Of a stretch of DNA of 64,000 bases, positions 43,500 to 55,540 are shown one piece after another. Origin of the DNA: Anisus vortex. Its lineage: Eukaryota; Mollusca; Gastropoda; Planorbidae. Every line of letters begins with the position of its first letter. Position 1 is the stretch's first letter. A model generated the notes under the pieces. That model had not been told where the DNA came from. It did not search any database and saw only the letters and a list, made by a program, of their open reading frames with translations. The stretch lies in NCBI GenBank assembly GCA_949126835.1, contig OX421509.1, positions 8,268,911 to 8,332,910 on the forward strand, in the 5' to 3' direction. The translations under genes and the position numbers were made by a program.

Positions 43500-44030
43500 A
43501 AATTGATAGATACACAGAAAGACAGACGAATAGATACACAGAAAGACAGACGAATAGATACACAGGAAGACAGACGAATAGATACACAGGAAGACAGACG
43601 AATAGATACACAGAAAGACAGACGAATAGATACACAGGAAGACAGACGAATAGATACACAGAAAGACAGACGAATAAATACACAGAAAGACAGACGAATA
43701 GATACACAGGAAGACAGACGAATAGATACACAGAAAGACAGACGAATAGATACACAGAAAGACAGACGAATAGATACACAGGAAGACAGACGAATAGATA
43801 CACAGAAAGACAGACGAATAGATACACAGGAAGACAGACGAATAGATACACAGGAAGACAGACGAATAGATACACAGGAAGACAGACGAATAGATACACA
43901 GAAAGACAGACGAATAGATACACAGGAAGACAGACGAATAGATACACAGGAAGACAGACGAATAGATACACAGGAAGACAGACGAATAGATACACAGAAA
44001 GACAGACGAATAGATACACAGGAAGACAGT
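43500..44030. repeat. 24-bp minisatellite, 22 copies with a two-state variant
   Basis: Unit GAATAGATACACAGRAAGAC+AGAC. The R position is A or G; reading left to right the array runs AAGGAGAAGA then AGAGGGAGGGAG. The period is a multiple of three, so ORFs of about 210-230 codons run through in several frames; these are not genes. Confidence 0.95.
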
Positions 44031-44049
44031 TAGAAATGTGCTTGAGTGC

Positions 44050-44290
44050 CATGGGTGGTGATGGCATGGTGGTTTAGCGGATAACCAAAGCGAGTTTGAT
44101 TGACATTTCAAAGCTTACGAGCTCGAATCCATTTATTTTTTCCCGGATCGAGAGATTGTTCCTGAGCCTATCCAGCTCTAAGGGATACCTGACACTGGTT
44201 TGGGAAAGTAACGCCGTTCTTGGCGTTCTTCTGGCGACACAATCCTCTAGTATTGCCGGTACTTAATGTGAACTCTGCTTCTCTAGACCT
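44050..44290 (+). mobile_element. SINE-1 copy, sense orientation
   Basis: Head GGCATGGTGGTTTAGCGGAT, B-box region GAGCTCGAATCC, body TTTTTTCCCGG, then CCTATCCAGCTCTAAGGG and GCGACACAATCCTCTAGTAT. Diverged about equally along its length. Starts about 20 bases after the 24-bp array. Confidence 0.7.
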
Positions 44291-45145
44291 ATGTATCCTC
44301 ATCGTCTGGAAGGGATCTTCACTATTACTGTGTTGTTGTTTTTTTTTTTGCGGGAAGAAAGGGGGGTCCACAAATCTCTAAATCAAGACAGATTGAGAAC
44401 TGTTGCGTTAGATCTATTTCAAGTCTGATAAAAAATTAAATACTTTGATCACTCATTCCCAGCCACAGTCTGGACTCAGAACATAAACTCAATCTGACGG
44501 CCCCGTTTTTGTATAGCCTACTCCTTTTGGGGCGTTGGAGAAGGGAGCGAATGAGTGTGGGGGAATTAGGGGCGTGGGATGGGCCGTGCGTGCGGTCTGT
44601 AGAAAGAAAACGTCGTTTGGCTGTAAACAGTATCATTGAGAGCGTTGTTGTCCCCCTTGGGAGGACTTGTCAGTGGGGAAGAAATTTAGAGGGACGTTTC
44701 GGAATTGAAAGTAGAAAGGACTTTGGCTCAGAGATCGAACGCAAGCGCACCTTTAAAAGAAAAACGTGGGGATTGACAAATTAGGTTGTTAGTGAGTCCC
44801 TTAAGGGTGATGGTTTTTCCTTAATTCCCATTTTTGTTTTGCAAATGATTTATTTTGTAACGTTTCTTCTACGTCTTCATCTTACCAGGTTGCAGAAATG
44901 TTGGCTCTCCTGAAGCCAATGACAGACTAATGTATATGTCTTCTTTTAGCTTATGTTGTGTTGTTATAGACTGTGTGTTGGCAAGGGTAGGTTGAAGAGG
45001 AGGGGCAGCAATAATGTATGTCTGAGATTGATTACCCCTTGGGGGTATTCCAGATGGGTGTGGTATACCGTTTCACGTTTATGTGGGCAATGTCTGCGAT
45101 TGGGTTAAAAGTTTTGGGTTTATTCTAATTAGATGTGAAATGAGT
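44291..45145. other. Stretch with a candidate splice acceptor
   Basis: TTCTTCTACGTCTTCATCTTACCAG ends at 44888 (pyrimidine-rich, CAG end). Entered in phase 1, the frame stays open for about 36 codons. A 91-codon ORF at 44509-44784 has no recognisable motif. Confidence 0.35.
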
Positions 45146-45149
45146 GCTA

Positions 45150-45545
45150 TATGTGGGGGAGCGCGTTCGGCTGGCGTACTGGAGGTCTTGGGTTCGAATC
45201 CTGGTGCAGGCTAGAATTTTTTTCCCGGAAATTTATATGTATATGCATGCAAGTACTCTTCATCCCGAGTGGCATCCTGTTATGCCACGGGTTGCCTGAA
45301 TAAATTAGAAAAATCACAGCCTTCACCAGAATTAGAACCCAGAACCTTCGGTACGCCAGTCGAACGCGCTGCTTCTCGGCCACCATGCCCCAATATGTTC
45401 CAGACGCTCCTTCAATACAGAAGATTATTGCGTCCTACGCTTATCCGCGGTCTGAGTCTAGTCCTACATTTTGAGTAGTGTTTTAAATAATGTTTAGTTA
45501 CTGGTTTTTCTATATTGTTCAGGCAACGCAGTCTTAATATTTATT
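45150..45545. mobile_element. Composite of SINE-1 heads and LT tails
   Basis: In order: SINE-1 head on + (45155-45230, with GGGTTCGAATCC), LT piece on + (45240-45305), SINE-1 head on - (45310-45395, GAACGCGCTGCTTCTCGGCC), and LT 3' end on - (45397-45535, GACGCTCCTTCAATACAGAA). Each half mirrors the other, forming a loose inverted repeat of SINE-plus-LINE fragments. Confidence 0.65.
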
Positions 45546-46034
45546 ATATTCTATAAACAAAACACTATAGCACATATATCAACATTTTGTTAGCATTCTA
45601 CGTAGGCCTATGCGTGTCTAAAATTTCAATGGACTTTTTATGGATATTCTTTTTTAAACAATCATTTGTGTTAAATTTAATTTAGCGAACCAATAAATCT
45701 AAGCATTTGGGACAAAAGAAATCTGCAACATTATCGCTGACATATACAACAAAAAACTCACAATAATTAATAATTAAATATACATTTGACTGGTGGTTCC
45801 CTTTTTTCTTTTGAACGGTTCCAGACTGCATTAGGACATGTCTGTGTGTTTGTCTGTGTTTGTGTCTGTCTGTCTGTGCGCGATCGTGTTGCAGGAACCT
45901 CTCAGAAGACATTGTCGCAGAACAAATCAATGAGATCTTTCGAAATAATACGTTGTTTTATTTTTCTTCTTTTTGTTGAAATTTTCCCTTTTCTTTTTTT
46001 TTTATAGGTTTACAAGAGTTGTTTTGTGTGTGTG

Positions 46035-46065
<31 letters not shown>

Positions 46066-46530
46066 AAGGGTGTGTGTTTTTCATGCAAGAAGTAATGTGG
46101 ATAGGAATTGTGTTATTTCACAATTTTAATGGGTTTTTTTGGAATTGGGGAAGCGGGGGGCAGAGAGAAGAGAAAGAATTTCTTGCTTTGTTTCAAAGAA
46201 AGATTCTAATGGCCTTTGGGTTTTCATCTCTTTGTTAAATTTTGGTTTGCATATTTTTTTTCAATGTATTTTACAAACACCAAAATCTAGAAACAGAACA
46301 GTCGTGTCAAACAAGTATATATAGTTACTGTATCCACAAAACGGCTGTTTTTTTTGTCTACTATCAATATCCACGGACAGTATTCACTTAGTGTAACCAC
46401 TTATTACAACAACAGAAAAACAGATTGAAGCGTCGCTTGAACGAAATTGGTGTATGAGCTTCCGGTTAAGTGCAGGATGAATATCCAGAGTAATTATTCT
46501 GGAAGCGGAGAGCACCTGAGCAGGCTAAGA
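45546..46530. other. Gene-free stretch with GT microsatellite
   Basis: (GT)n at about 46022-46075. A poly-T tract with TTATAG at 46003-46008 could mimic an acceptor. No exon supported. Confidence 0.45.
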
Positions 46531-46935
46531 CGTGGAGAGTGCCAAGGATGGTGATGGCATGGAGAGTGCCAATGATGGTTATGGCACGGAGAGTGCCAAG
46601 GATGGTGATGGCATGGAGAGTGCCAAGGATGGTGATGGCATGGAGAGTGCCAAGTAGGGTGATGGCATGGAGAGTGCCATGGATGGTGATGGCATGGAGA
46701 GTGCCAAGGATAGTGATGGCATGGAGAGTGCTTAGATGGTAATGGCATGGAGAGTGCCAAGTATGGTGATGGCATGGAGAGTGCCAAGGATGGTGATGGC
46801 ATGGAGAGTGTCAAGTAGGGTGATGGCATGGAGAGTGCCAAGGATGGTGATGGCATGGAGAGTGCCTAGGATGGTGATGGCATGGAGAGTGCCAAGGATG
46901 GTAATCGCATGGAGAGTGCTATGGATGGTAAAAAA
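46531..46935. repeat. 27-bp minisatellite, about 15 copies
   Basis: Unit GATGGTGATGGCATGGAGAG plus TGCCAAG. Length-3n units create Met-Val-Met-Ala-Trp ORFs on + and His-rich ORFs on -, all artefacts. It lies inside a region of degenerate TATCCACA repeats, so it looks like an insertion or local expansion. Confidence 0.93.
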
Positions 46936-47560
46936 AATAGTATCCACAAACAGTACTCACAAATATGAACCACTAAACAAGCTCACCGTTAAGTTTCACA
47001 TCCATCTTATATATATATAGACAGTATCCACAGGCATTATCAACAGACAGTATTCAAAGGAACCAACCATAAATATATCCACATACTGTATCCACAAAAA
47101 TAACTCATAGCATTGTTTAGGTTTTCACAACCGTTATCCGTAGAAAATATCCATAAACAGTAACAATAGACATTATCCACGAACATTAAACACAAACAAT
47201 ATACACATACAGTATCTACGGCCAGTATCCACAGCCAGTATCTACAAACAGTATTCATTGTCAGTATAAAGACAAAAAAGTAATCATCTAACTTTGATAA
47301 CCATCATCTTTCACATCCTGTATCCAAAACATTATCCATAAACAGTATCCGCAGACAGTATCCACAAAAGGCATCCACAAACATTATCCACAGACGGTAT
47401 CCAAACAAAAAGTAACCCTCAACCTTTGTTCACAATCAGTTTTCACAACCAGTATCGACACAGACAGTTATCCACATACAGTATCCACATTTAGTATCCA
47501 CTCACACTATCCACATTAATAGTATCCACACCGGCATTATTAGCAGACAGTACTGCCCAA
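46936..47560. repeat. Degenerate CAGTATCCACA repeats
   Basis: CAGTATCCACA, CATTATCCACAAA and similar words recur every 12-24 bases. Relics also lie upstream at 46365-46400. Confidence 0.8.
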
Positions 47561-47931
47561 CAGACAGCATCCCATAAAAAAAAGTCAACTGCAAAGAGTC
47601 AACAGACTTTCTACAACAACAAAAAATTCATATTGGCAAATCTTAACATGTTCTTTTATATTACAAAAAAAAAACAACAGCAAACACGAGACCAATTGTA
47701 CCGAGGTCATTATCGACAAGCTGTGAAGTCAAGAAGTGCTCAACACTTAAAGCGTCTTTCATACAAGTCTGACTCTTCAAGTATTTGTCGATTTTTTAAG
47801 TCTTCTTTAATGTGTGAGTTGAGGAGGGGGCTGACAAGAGTGGGGTGGGGGAGGGGAGGGTTGCAGCCGGAACATTTCTCTGGGGCTCACGATGTTCAAA
47901 GGCAATAAATAAAACAGTACATTGAACAATA
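47561..47931. other. Gene-free stretch
   Basis: A 91-codon ORF at 47633 has no domain. Nothing else recognised. Confidence 0.35.
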
Positions 47932-48152
47932 TCTTAGGCCAGGGGTTGGCGACCTTTGGATAATAATAGTGTGCCGAAATAGGATTTCTAATTCCATCTG
48001 CGTGCCAACAGACTAAAAATCATCCTGCTTTGGCACTCACTTTTTTTTTTAAAGATACTTGAATAGCTGGGATTCAACCGCGGGCCATTGAAAATCTCTC
48101 TGCGTGCCTATTATGGCATGCACATCGTAGGTTGCCGATCACTGTCTTATGC
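47932..48152. mobile_element. hAT-like MITE with near-perfect 8-bp target duplication
   Basis: The element at 47940-48144 starts CAGGGGTTGGCGACCT and ends AGGTTGCCGATCACTG (inverse CAGTGATCGGCAACCT). Flanks TCTTAGGC and TCTTATGC match at 7 of 8. 205 bases, non-coding. Internal GTGCC...GGCAC words are typical of this very widespread MITE type. Confidence 0.85.
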
Positions 48153-48600
48153 CACATATTTTATCTTTAAATGGGGCCCTATGTCAGTCTTGTGCCGGGG
48201 TAGCTTCGCCCCTGGTGTATGTATTGACATTCGACACCCCCCTCCCCGGCACAGCCGGTAATGTTTCAGTCTCAGAATGTAATGAACTGCGATCTTTTTT
48301 TTTTCTTTTTTGTTTGTTGGGGGGGGGGGGGGGTCGCTTGTGTTTCTGGCGAATTCCGTTCCTGGTTGACGTCTATGACGTCAAGGGCTCATCGTGATGG
48401 CGTGGCGTCCATAATGGTACTCAGCGAATGGGTCAAACGGACGTTCCGTACTGGTGATGGTCAAATGGTGTGGGGGTTGTGGTGGATGGAAGGGGTCAGT
48501 CTCGGCATTAGTACCACAGTGACTTACACTTGTCATTCGGTGGGCAACGGTACTAAAATCAACATAATTCAAACGTGACTCGGGAGTCCGTGGTTGGATC
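48153..48600. other. Gene-free stretch with G15 run
   Basis: G15 at 48319-48333. TGACGTCA (a CRE-type palindrome) lies near 48375. No gene supported. Confidence 0.4.
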
Positions 48601-48862
48601 ATGACTGAGTCAGTATGTGAGTCAATGGAGAGTAAGTAGTGATTCGGAGCGAGAATCAGTAGAGAGTCAATAATAAAATGTAGATAGTCATTGGCGAGTC
48701 AGTAGATAGTGAGTAATAAGTCAAAAGAGATGCAGAAGTGAGTCGGTATGATAGTAAATATGGAACTAGCTCTGAGTCAGTTTCTGAGTCAGACTTGAAT
48801 ATATATGCGAGTCAGTAAGAGCTAGTAGTATGTCACTGTGTGATACAGTACTCAGTCAGTGG
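48601..48862. repeat. Degenerate GAGTCAGTA repeats
   Basis: GAGTCAGT, GAGTCAAT and GTGAGT words recur irregularly. Confidence 0.65.
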
Positions 48863-51720
48863 TGTGTCACACTCACAAACACGCCCAATCACACTGACGA
48901 ACACGCCCAATCACACTGACAAACACGCCAAATCACAGTGACAAACACGCCCAATCACACTGACAAACACGCCCAATCACACTGACAAACACGCCAAATC
49001 ACACTGACAAACACGCCAAATCACACTCACAAACACGCCCAATCACACTGACAAACACGCCCAATCACAATAACAAACACGCCCAATCACACTGACAAAC
49101 ACGCCAAATCACACTGACAAACACGCCCAATCACACTGACAAACACGCCCAATCAGACTTACAAACACGCCCAATCACACTGACAAACACGCCCAATTAC
49201 ACTGACAAACACGCCAAATCACACTGACAAACACGCCCAAACACACTTACAAACACGCCAAATCACACTGACAAACACGCCAAATCACACTCACAACACG
49301 ACCAATCACACTGACAAACACGACCAATCACACTTACAAACACGCCAAATCACACTGACAAACACGCCAAATCACACTCACAAACACGCCCAATCACACT
49401 CACAAACACGCCCAATCACAATAACAAACACGCCCAATCACACTGACAAACACGCCAAATCACACTGACAAACACGCCCAATCACACTGACAAACACGCC
49501 GAATCAGACTTACAAACACGCCCAATCACACTGACAAACACGCCCAATCACACTGACAAACACGCAAAATCACACTGAAAAACACGCCCAATCACACTGA
49601 CAAACACGCCCAATTACACTGATAAACACGCCCAATCACACTGACGAACACACCCAATCACACTGACAAACACGCCTAATCACACTGACAAACACGACCA
49701 ATCACACTGACAAACACGCCAAATCACACTTACAAACATGACCAATCACACTCACAAACACGACCATTCACACTGACAAACACGACCAATCACACTTACA
49801 AACACGCCCAATCACACTGACAAACACGCCCAATCACACTGACAAACACGCCCAATCACACTGACAAACACGCCCAATCACACTCACAAACACGACCAAT
49901 CACACTGACAAACACGACCAATCACACTTACAAACACGCCCAATCACACTGACAAACACGCCCAATCACAATGACAAACACGCCAAATCACACTGACAAA
50001 CACGCCCAATCACACTGACAAACACGCCCAATCACACTGACAAACACGCCCAATCACACTGACGAACACGCCCAATCACACTGACAAACACGCCAAATCA
50101 CACTGACAAACACTCCAAATAACACTGACAAACACGCCCAATCACACTGACAAACACGCCCTATCACACTCACAAACACGCCCAATCACACTGACAAACA
50201 CGCCAAATCACACTCACAAACACGCCCAATCACACTGACAAACACGCCCAATCACAATAACAAACACGCCCAACCACACTGACAAACACGCCAAATCACA
50301 CTGACAAACACGCCCAATCACACTGACAAACACGCCCAATCAGACTTACAAACACGCCCAATCACACTGACAAACACGCCCAATCACACTGACAAACACG
50401 CCAAATCACACTGACAAACACGCCCAATCACACTGACAAACACGCCCAATTACACTGACAAACACGCCCAATCACACTCACAAACACGACCAATCACACT
50501 GACAAACACGACCAATCACACTTACAAACACGCCAAATCACACTGACAAACACGCCAAATCACACTCACAACACGCCCAATCACACTCACAAACACGCCC
50601 AATCACAATAACAAACACGCCCAATCACACTGACAAACACGCCAAATCACACTGACAAACACGCCCAATCACACTGACAAACACGCCCAATTACACTGAT
50701 AAACACGCCCAATCACACTGACGAACACACCCAATCACACTGACAAACACGCCAAATCACACTGACAAACACGCCTAATCACACTGACAAACACGCCCAA
50801 TCACACTGACAAACACGCCCAATCACACTCACAAACACGACCAATCACACTCACAAACACGACCAATCACACTGACAAACACGACCAATCACACTGACAA
50901 ACACGCCAAATCACACTTACAAACATGACCAATCACACTCACAAACACGACCAATCACACTGACAAACACGACCAATCACACTTACAAACACGCCCAATC
51001 ACACTGACAAACACGCCCAATCACACTGACAAACACGCCCAATCACACTGACAAACACGCCCAATCACACTCACAAACACGACCAATCACACTGACAAAC
51101 ACGACCAATCACACTTACAAACACGCCCAATCACACTGACAAACACGCCCAATCACACTGACAAACACGCCAAATCACACTGACAAACACGCCTAATCAC
51201 ACTGACAAACACGCCCAATCACACTGATAAACACGCCCAATCACACTGACGAACACGCCCAATCACACTGACAAACACGCCAAATCACACTGACAAACAC
51301 TCCAAATCACACTGACAAACACGCCCAATCACACTGACAAACACGCCCTATCACACTCACAAACACGCCCAATCACACTGACAAACACGCCAAATCACAC
51401 TGACAAACACGACCAATCACACTGACAAACACGCCCAATCACACTCACAAACACGACCAATCACATTGACAAACACGACCAATCACACTTACAATCACGC
51501 CAAATCACACTTACAAACACGACCAATCACACTGACAAACACGCCCAATCATACTGACAAACACGCCGAATCACACCGACAAACACGCACAATCTTACGC
51601 ATAAACACGCCCACTCACAATCACGTGCACTCACAAACATGCCCTTATCACTAACCAGCCCACTCACTAACACGCTCACTCATGAACTCGCCCAATCACA
51701 AACACGCAAATTCACACTCG
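48863..51720. repeat. 22-bp minisatellite, about 125 copies
   Basis: Unit ACAAACACGCCCAATCACAC+TG. Common variants are CGCCAAA, CGACCAA, ACTCAC and ACTTAC. Variants recur in similar order in different parts (for example blocks near 49080, 50260 and 50620), suggesting block duplication. The array decays from 51590. It is non-coding: 22 is not a multiple of three, and frames close quickly. Confidence 0.96.
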
Positions 51721-52095
51721 CAAATCAAGCCATATCCTACTGGTTGATTTTGTTTTTTTGGGGGCAAGGGGTGGTTAACTTTTAGTTAGTGCGGCTAAGT
51801 TATCGTTGTGATCAACGGAAAGTTGGTTTTCTCAACTACTACCTTCTGCAAATGGCAAGACTTGTTGAAACCTTTAATATATGATCCAACGTTTCCATTT
51901 TGGCCTCCACTACTGAATCTCCCCAGCTACACTATTGTGCTATAAAGATGAAATAAATAAATAAAATTCTATGTTTTCTATACAGTATGTATTATAGTGA
52001 ATAATAATTTGAAAAACACTGCCACCATTTCTAAAACTATTATTATTTGTATTGTAAGCTAAACATAATACAATCATAACATTTTATGATTTTTC
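51721..52095. other. Gene-free stretch
   Basis: Nothing recognised apart from AT-rich sequence. Confidence 0.35.
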
Positions 52096-52096
52096 C

Positions 52097-52376
52097 AAAG
52101 AATATAGTTAGGTGGACCGATTGCTTTAATATTTTTGCTATTTGATGAATCGAATTCCCGATTCCCTTTTGTACTGTAAACTTCCGTCTTATTTAATCGC
52201 TATGATTTACTTAAATTTACTTAAATTAAAATTTAAATCGAAAGTTGTATACAGCGGAAACATTTAGGCAAACGTAGGAGCGTAGAAGTCATTTAAGACT
52301 GCGTTATTGGATGCGCACGGAAAAAAAGATAAAAGCTCTAAAAATAGAGCAAGCAGTCCATCTTATTATAGTCTTT
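52097..52376. mobile_element. MITE-1 copy
   Basis: Starts AAAGAATATAGTTAGGTGGA and ends CATCTTATTATAGTCTTT. Internal GAATTCCCGATTCCCTTTTG and GTTGTATACAGCGGAAACAT are shared with the 40.8-kb copy. Target duplication unclear. Confidence 0.8.
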
Positions 52377-52940
52377 GGTTTCTCTGAAGCCGTTAAAAGA
52401 AATTTTAGAGTGCAAAAAATAGAGATAATGAACCAAACAACATTAATACCAAATCTGGGCAGCTAATTTCGGAATATAAAAAAATTACATTATCTTGTTA
52501 CTATTTCTGTGTCCACTTGGTTGATAGCATTCTAAAAATACGATTTCTGAAACCAGAATTTGTATCATAAAATTATCACGTAATAACATTTCAAAAACAT
52601 CTGTGTTCGTAAGGATATAGGCCTATTACTTTTTTTTTAATGATACACTTTTATGAATCTCTTTACGGATTTGTAAGAATTGATTTGTAGAAGACAACAA
52701 TATAATTGAATACAACATAATAGAAACGTGAGGATTAGTAACAATGACAACATTTGAAACATTAATTTTAAGAATGTATTATTTGAAGTATGTATGTATT
52801 GAAGTTTGGATGCAATATGTGTGTTGACTTTTTTTTAATCATCTTCATCATCATTTTTTCATCGTCCCAAAGACGGGGAGTAAAAAACACATGGGGCTTA
52901 ATTGCAGATACATAGATAGCTTGATTTACTTATAGCATTT
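52377..52940. other. Gene-free stretch
   Basis: AT-rich, no feature supported. Confidence 0.35.
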
Positions 52941-52969
52941 TATCTATGGAGAGAGAGGGGAATCTTTAT

Positions 52970-53108
52970 GTACATGTATGTATAGGTAATAGATAGACTA
53001 ATGGGTGGATGGATAGATAAATAAAAAGATAGATCGATAAATATAGATAGATATTTGATAGATAGATAGATAGATAGAGAGATAGATAGATAGATAGACA
53101 GACAGACT

Positions 53109-53153
<45 letters not shown>

Positions 53154-53160
53154 TCGATCC
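52970..53160. repeat. GATA microsatellite
   Basis: Two pure GATA runs (about 53058-53095 and 53110-53152) with degenerate edges. Confidence 0.92.
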
Positions 53161-53384
53161 GATAACTGGATAGGTTGATAAATAAAGGAAAGTTCATTCT
53201 AATGTAGTTTTTTTCCTTAACTCTGACCAACATATATAAGCATATATATATATATAAAATGAGACTGTTTGTCCCCATACAAATCCCCATCGGTCAATTT
53301 GAAATCACGTGAGTTTGTGTCACTGACCTATTTAGGCCTAGGCCTATATACTGTCGAATAATTTTTCACATCGCGCATGTGTCT

Positions 53385-53450
53385 TCGTTGGCTCAGTGGT
53401 AAACGTAGCGGACTGCTATGCGGGCGACCCGGATTCGATTCTCCAATTAG
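53385..53450 (+). mobile_element. tRNA-like SINE head fragment
   Basis: TGGCTCAGTGGTAAACGTAG and GGATTCGATTCTCC stand in A-box and B-box positions. The anticodon arm does not pair, so it is not a working tRNA gene. Confidence 0.5.
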
Positions 53451-53699
53451 ACCATCCCTTTTTTTTCGAAAAAAAAATTTTCAAACTTTAAAAAAAAAAG
53501 ACATTGTAAATCAACGGGCAATTTAGATTTTTGTGAAATAAAAATACTTGCCTATTTTTTTACCCGATTACAATATTTATTTTAAATTACTTTCCCTAAA
53601 GTCTTCAGTAAAAAAAAATAATTAAATATTAGATTTAGAGTCTATAGCTTTCTTTTAAGTGTAGCTTATACATTTTTTAGCTGCACCATATACAGTCCT

Positions 53700-53741
53700 G
53701 TTGTTTGTTTTTTCACCCGGGCAACGCCGGGCAATGTAGCT

Positions 53742-53743
<2 letters not shown>
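53700..53743 (+). mobile_element. Possible Helitron 3' terminus
   Basis: CCCGGGCAACGCCGGG forms a 5-bp-stem hairpin. It is followed within about 10 bases by AGCTTGT, close to the CTRRT end of Helitrons, then by an AT tract as insertion site. No 5' end or Rep/helicase ORF is found. Confidence 0.4.

Positions 53744-53811
<68 letters not shown>
53744..53811. repeat. (TA)n microsatellite, about 34 units
   Basis: Uninterrupted TA dinucleotides. Confidence 0.97.
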
Positions 53812-53814
<3 letters not shown>

Positions 53815-54294
53815 TATATACTTATGATGGTTAGCCAACAAAATACGAGAATAATAAGTTAACATTTAGTCTAGCCTACTTTCACGTTAACGATACGAGT
53901 CTCTCACGCCATTAAATGTCAACCTTGTGTCTGAACTAAATTATACCTAAAAAAAACATAATTTTGTTTATAAATGTCACTCACATATAATAATAGAATA
54001 TTTCTCTTTTAACAAAACACACTGTAATCATTGTTTCTCCGTCATTTTGACGGGCATAACCACTAGTACAATATATTTAACGACGGAAAAGAAAAAAAAT
54101 AGTTTTATCACAACACCTTTTCATGGCATTGCTGTTCAAAAACATCAATTTTATCCTTGTATCGGTTTCGATCCACATCATCTCCCCTCCCCATCCTCCA
54201 TCCTCGTTCCTCTTTTAGTTTATATAAATTCTCTCTCTTACGTTCTAACATTTTTCTGTTGTTGTTTTTTTTGTTTTTTTTCTAATTCTCCCAG

Positions 54295-54480
54295 ATACTG
54301 AGAAGTTAATTGACCCCCTCCTCTCTTTTTATAACACGTATGGCGTCACGGTTACCTAGCAACAATGAGGAGAGAGAAAATATCCTCTAAGCCCAGCGCG
54401 GATGGTGGCTTCGCGGAAATCTTTGCAGCTTCTCTCCGGTGTTAGATGATGTACTATTTTTTAAAAAGCCGATACTGGTC
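54295..54480 (+). promoter_or_regulatory. GC-richer segment with CRE-like and RFX X-box-like motifs
   Basis: GGCGTCACGGTTACCTAGCA then AC: CGTCA and GTTACC-TAGCAAC resemble CRE and RFX sites. The segment follows a strong acceptor-like tract (TTCTAATTCTCCCAG, ending 54294). It may be an exon, a promoter or neither. Confidence 0.3.
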
Positions 54481-54552
54481 GATATTCTTGAGACAAATGA
54501 GTGTCTTGGTGACAAAACTTCTGGGATTATATTTTTATACTTTATCTTGTCT

Positions 54553-54725
54553 TATATATTACAGACGCTCCTTCTATAAAGAAGTTGAATGCGTCCTACG
54601 CACATCCGTGGTTCGAGTCTAGTCTTGTATCTTTATTAATGTTTTAAATGATGTTTAGTTACTAGTTTTCCCGGTTCGTTCAGGCAACCCATTCCATGCC
54701 AGAAAGCCACTCCGGAAGAAATGCA
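54553..54725 (-). mobile_element. LINE 3' end, LT copy
   Basis: The minus strand gives the GAATGGGTTGCCTGAACGAA block, GACTCGAACCACGGATGTGC and the tail GTCTGTAATATATAAGACAA. 5'-truncated. Confidence 0.82.
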
Positions 54726-55010
54726 TCGATTTCTTATTTAGATATATTCTTTGGGTTCATCTCTTCGCCTAAATATATTTACGAGGGTAAGGATATTCTG
54801 TTTCGATTATGTTATTTATTTATTAATTTACTTTGTTGGGGGGGGGGGGGGAGGGGAGGGGGCAATACGATTTAGTCTGTTTTGTACCTCACCGTTGTGT
54901 TTATATTTAGTGTCAAAATTTAGTTAGACGAATCAACAGAGAATTTATGGATTGTATGACGATCAGACTAGTGGGTGGGTGATGGGATGGAGGGACTGTA
55001 GGATTGGTAA
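54726..55010. other. Stretch with G14 run
   Basis: G14 at 54838-54851. Otherwise nothing. Confidence 0.4.
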
Positions 55011-55540
55011 ATAGATAGATAGATATTAAAATATAAAAAAGTTTAGTTATCTAGATAGATAGATGTATAGACAGTTAGAAAGATAAATGGATGGATAGAT
55101 AAATAAAGAATAGATAAAAAGATAAATAGAGATAATTAGAAAGATAATTAGATAGCTCGAATTTTCGATAGATAAATAGATATATAGATGGTTTGATAGA
55201 TAAATAGATAGAACGATAAATAGATGAATAAAAAAAAAGAGATAAATAGATAATAAATACATAGACCGATAGTTAGATAAATAGATAGATTATTAGATAG
55301 ATAAATAGATGGATATAGATTGTTAAATAGATAAATAAATATATAAGACTGATTGATTGATTAATTGATTAGGTGATAATAGTTGACTTACTAATTAACG
55401 CGTTGATTAATTGATTTATTAATATTTTTTTTAAATATTGATCGATTGAGTGATTGATTGAGGATGGGTGCATGGACTTGCTAAGTGGATTCATAATATG
55501 AATAGATAGAATAATGATTGGATGGACTGATAGCAGGGCA
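55011..55540. repeat. GATA/GATT microsatellite, degenerate
   Basis: GATAAATAGATAGA words to about 55345, then GATTGATT to about 55460 and sparse relics beyond. Confidence 0.88.

Noticed and set aside
42909..43501. Two ORFs of 60-70 codons near possible acceptors at 42963 and 43306
   Set aside because: The best-open frames do not match the phase leaving the upstream coding exon, and no known motif is present. 43307 is kept only as a weak alternative.
43375..44111. ORFs of 209-230 codons on both strands
   Set aside because: They run through a 24-bp tandem array whose period is a multiple of three. No conserved start, splice context or non-repeat domain.
46494..46947. Repeat proteins with HHHPW or RVPRMVMAW units
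   Set aside because: 27-bp minisatellite read in several frames; no flanking coding sequence.
48863..51720. CRISPR-like array of regular short units
   Set aside because: There are no spacers: units are directly tandem with variant bases. The genome is eukaryotic and no cas genes are present.
53385..53450. tRNA gene
   Set aside because: A- and B-box-like words exist, but the anticodon and acceptor stems do not pair. It fits a SINE head.
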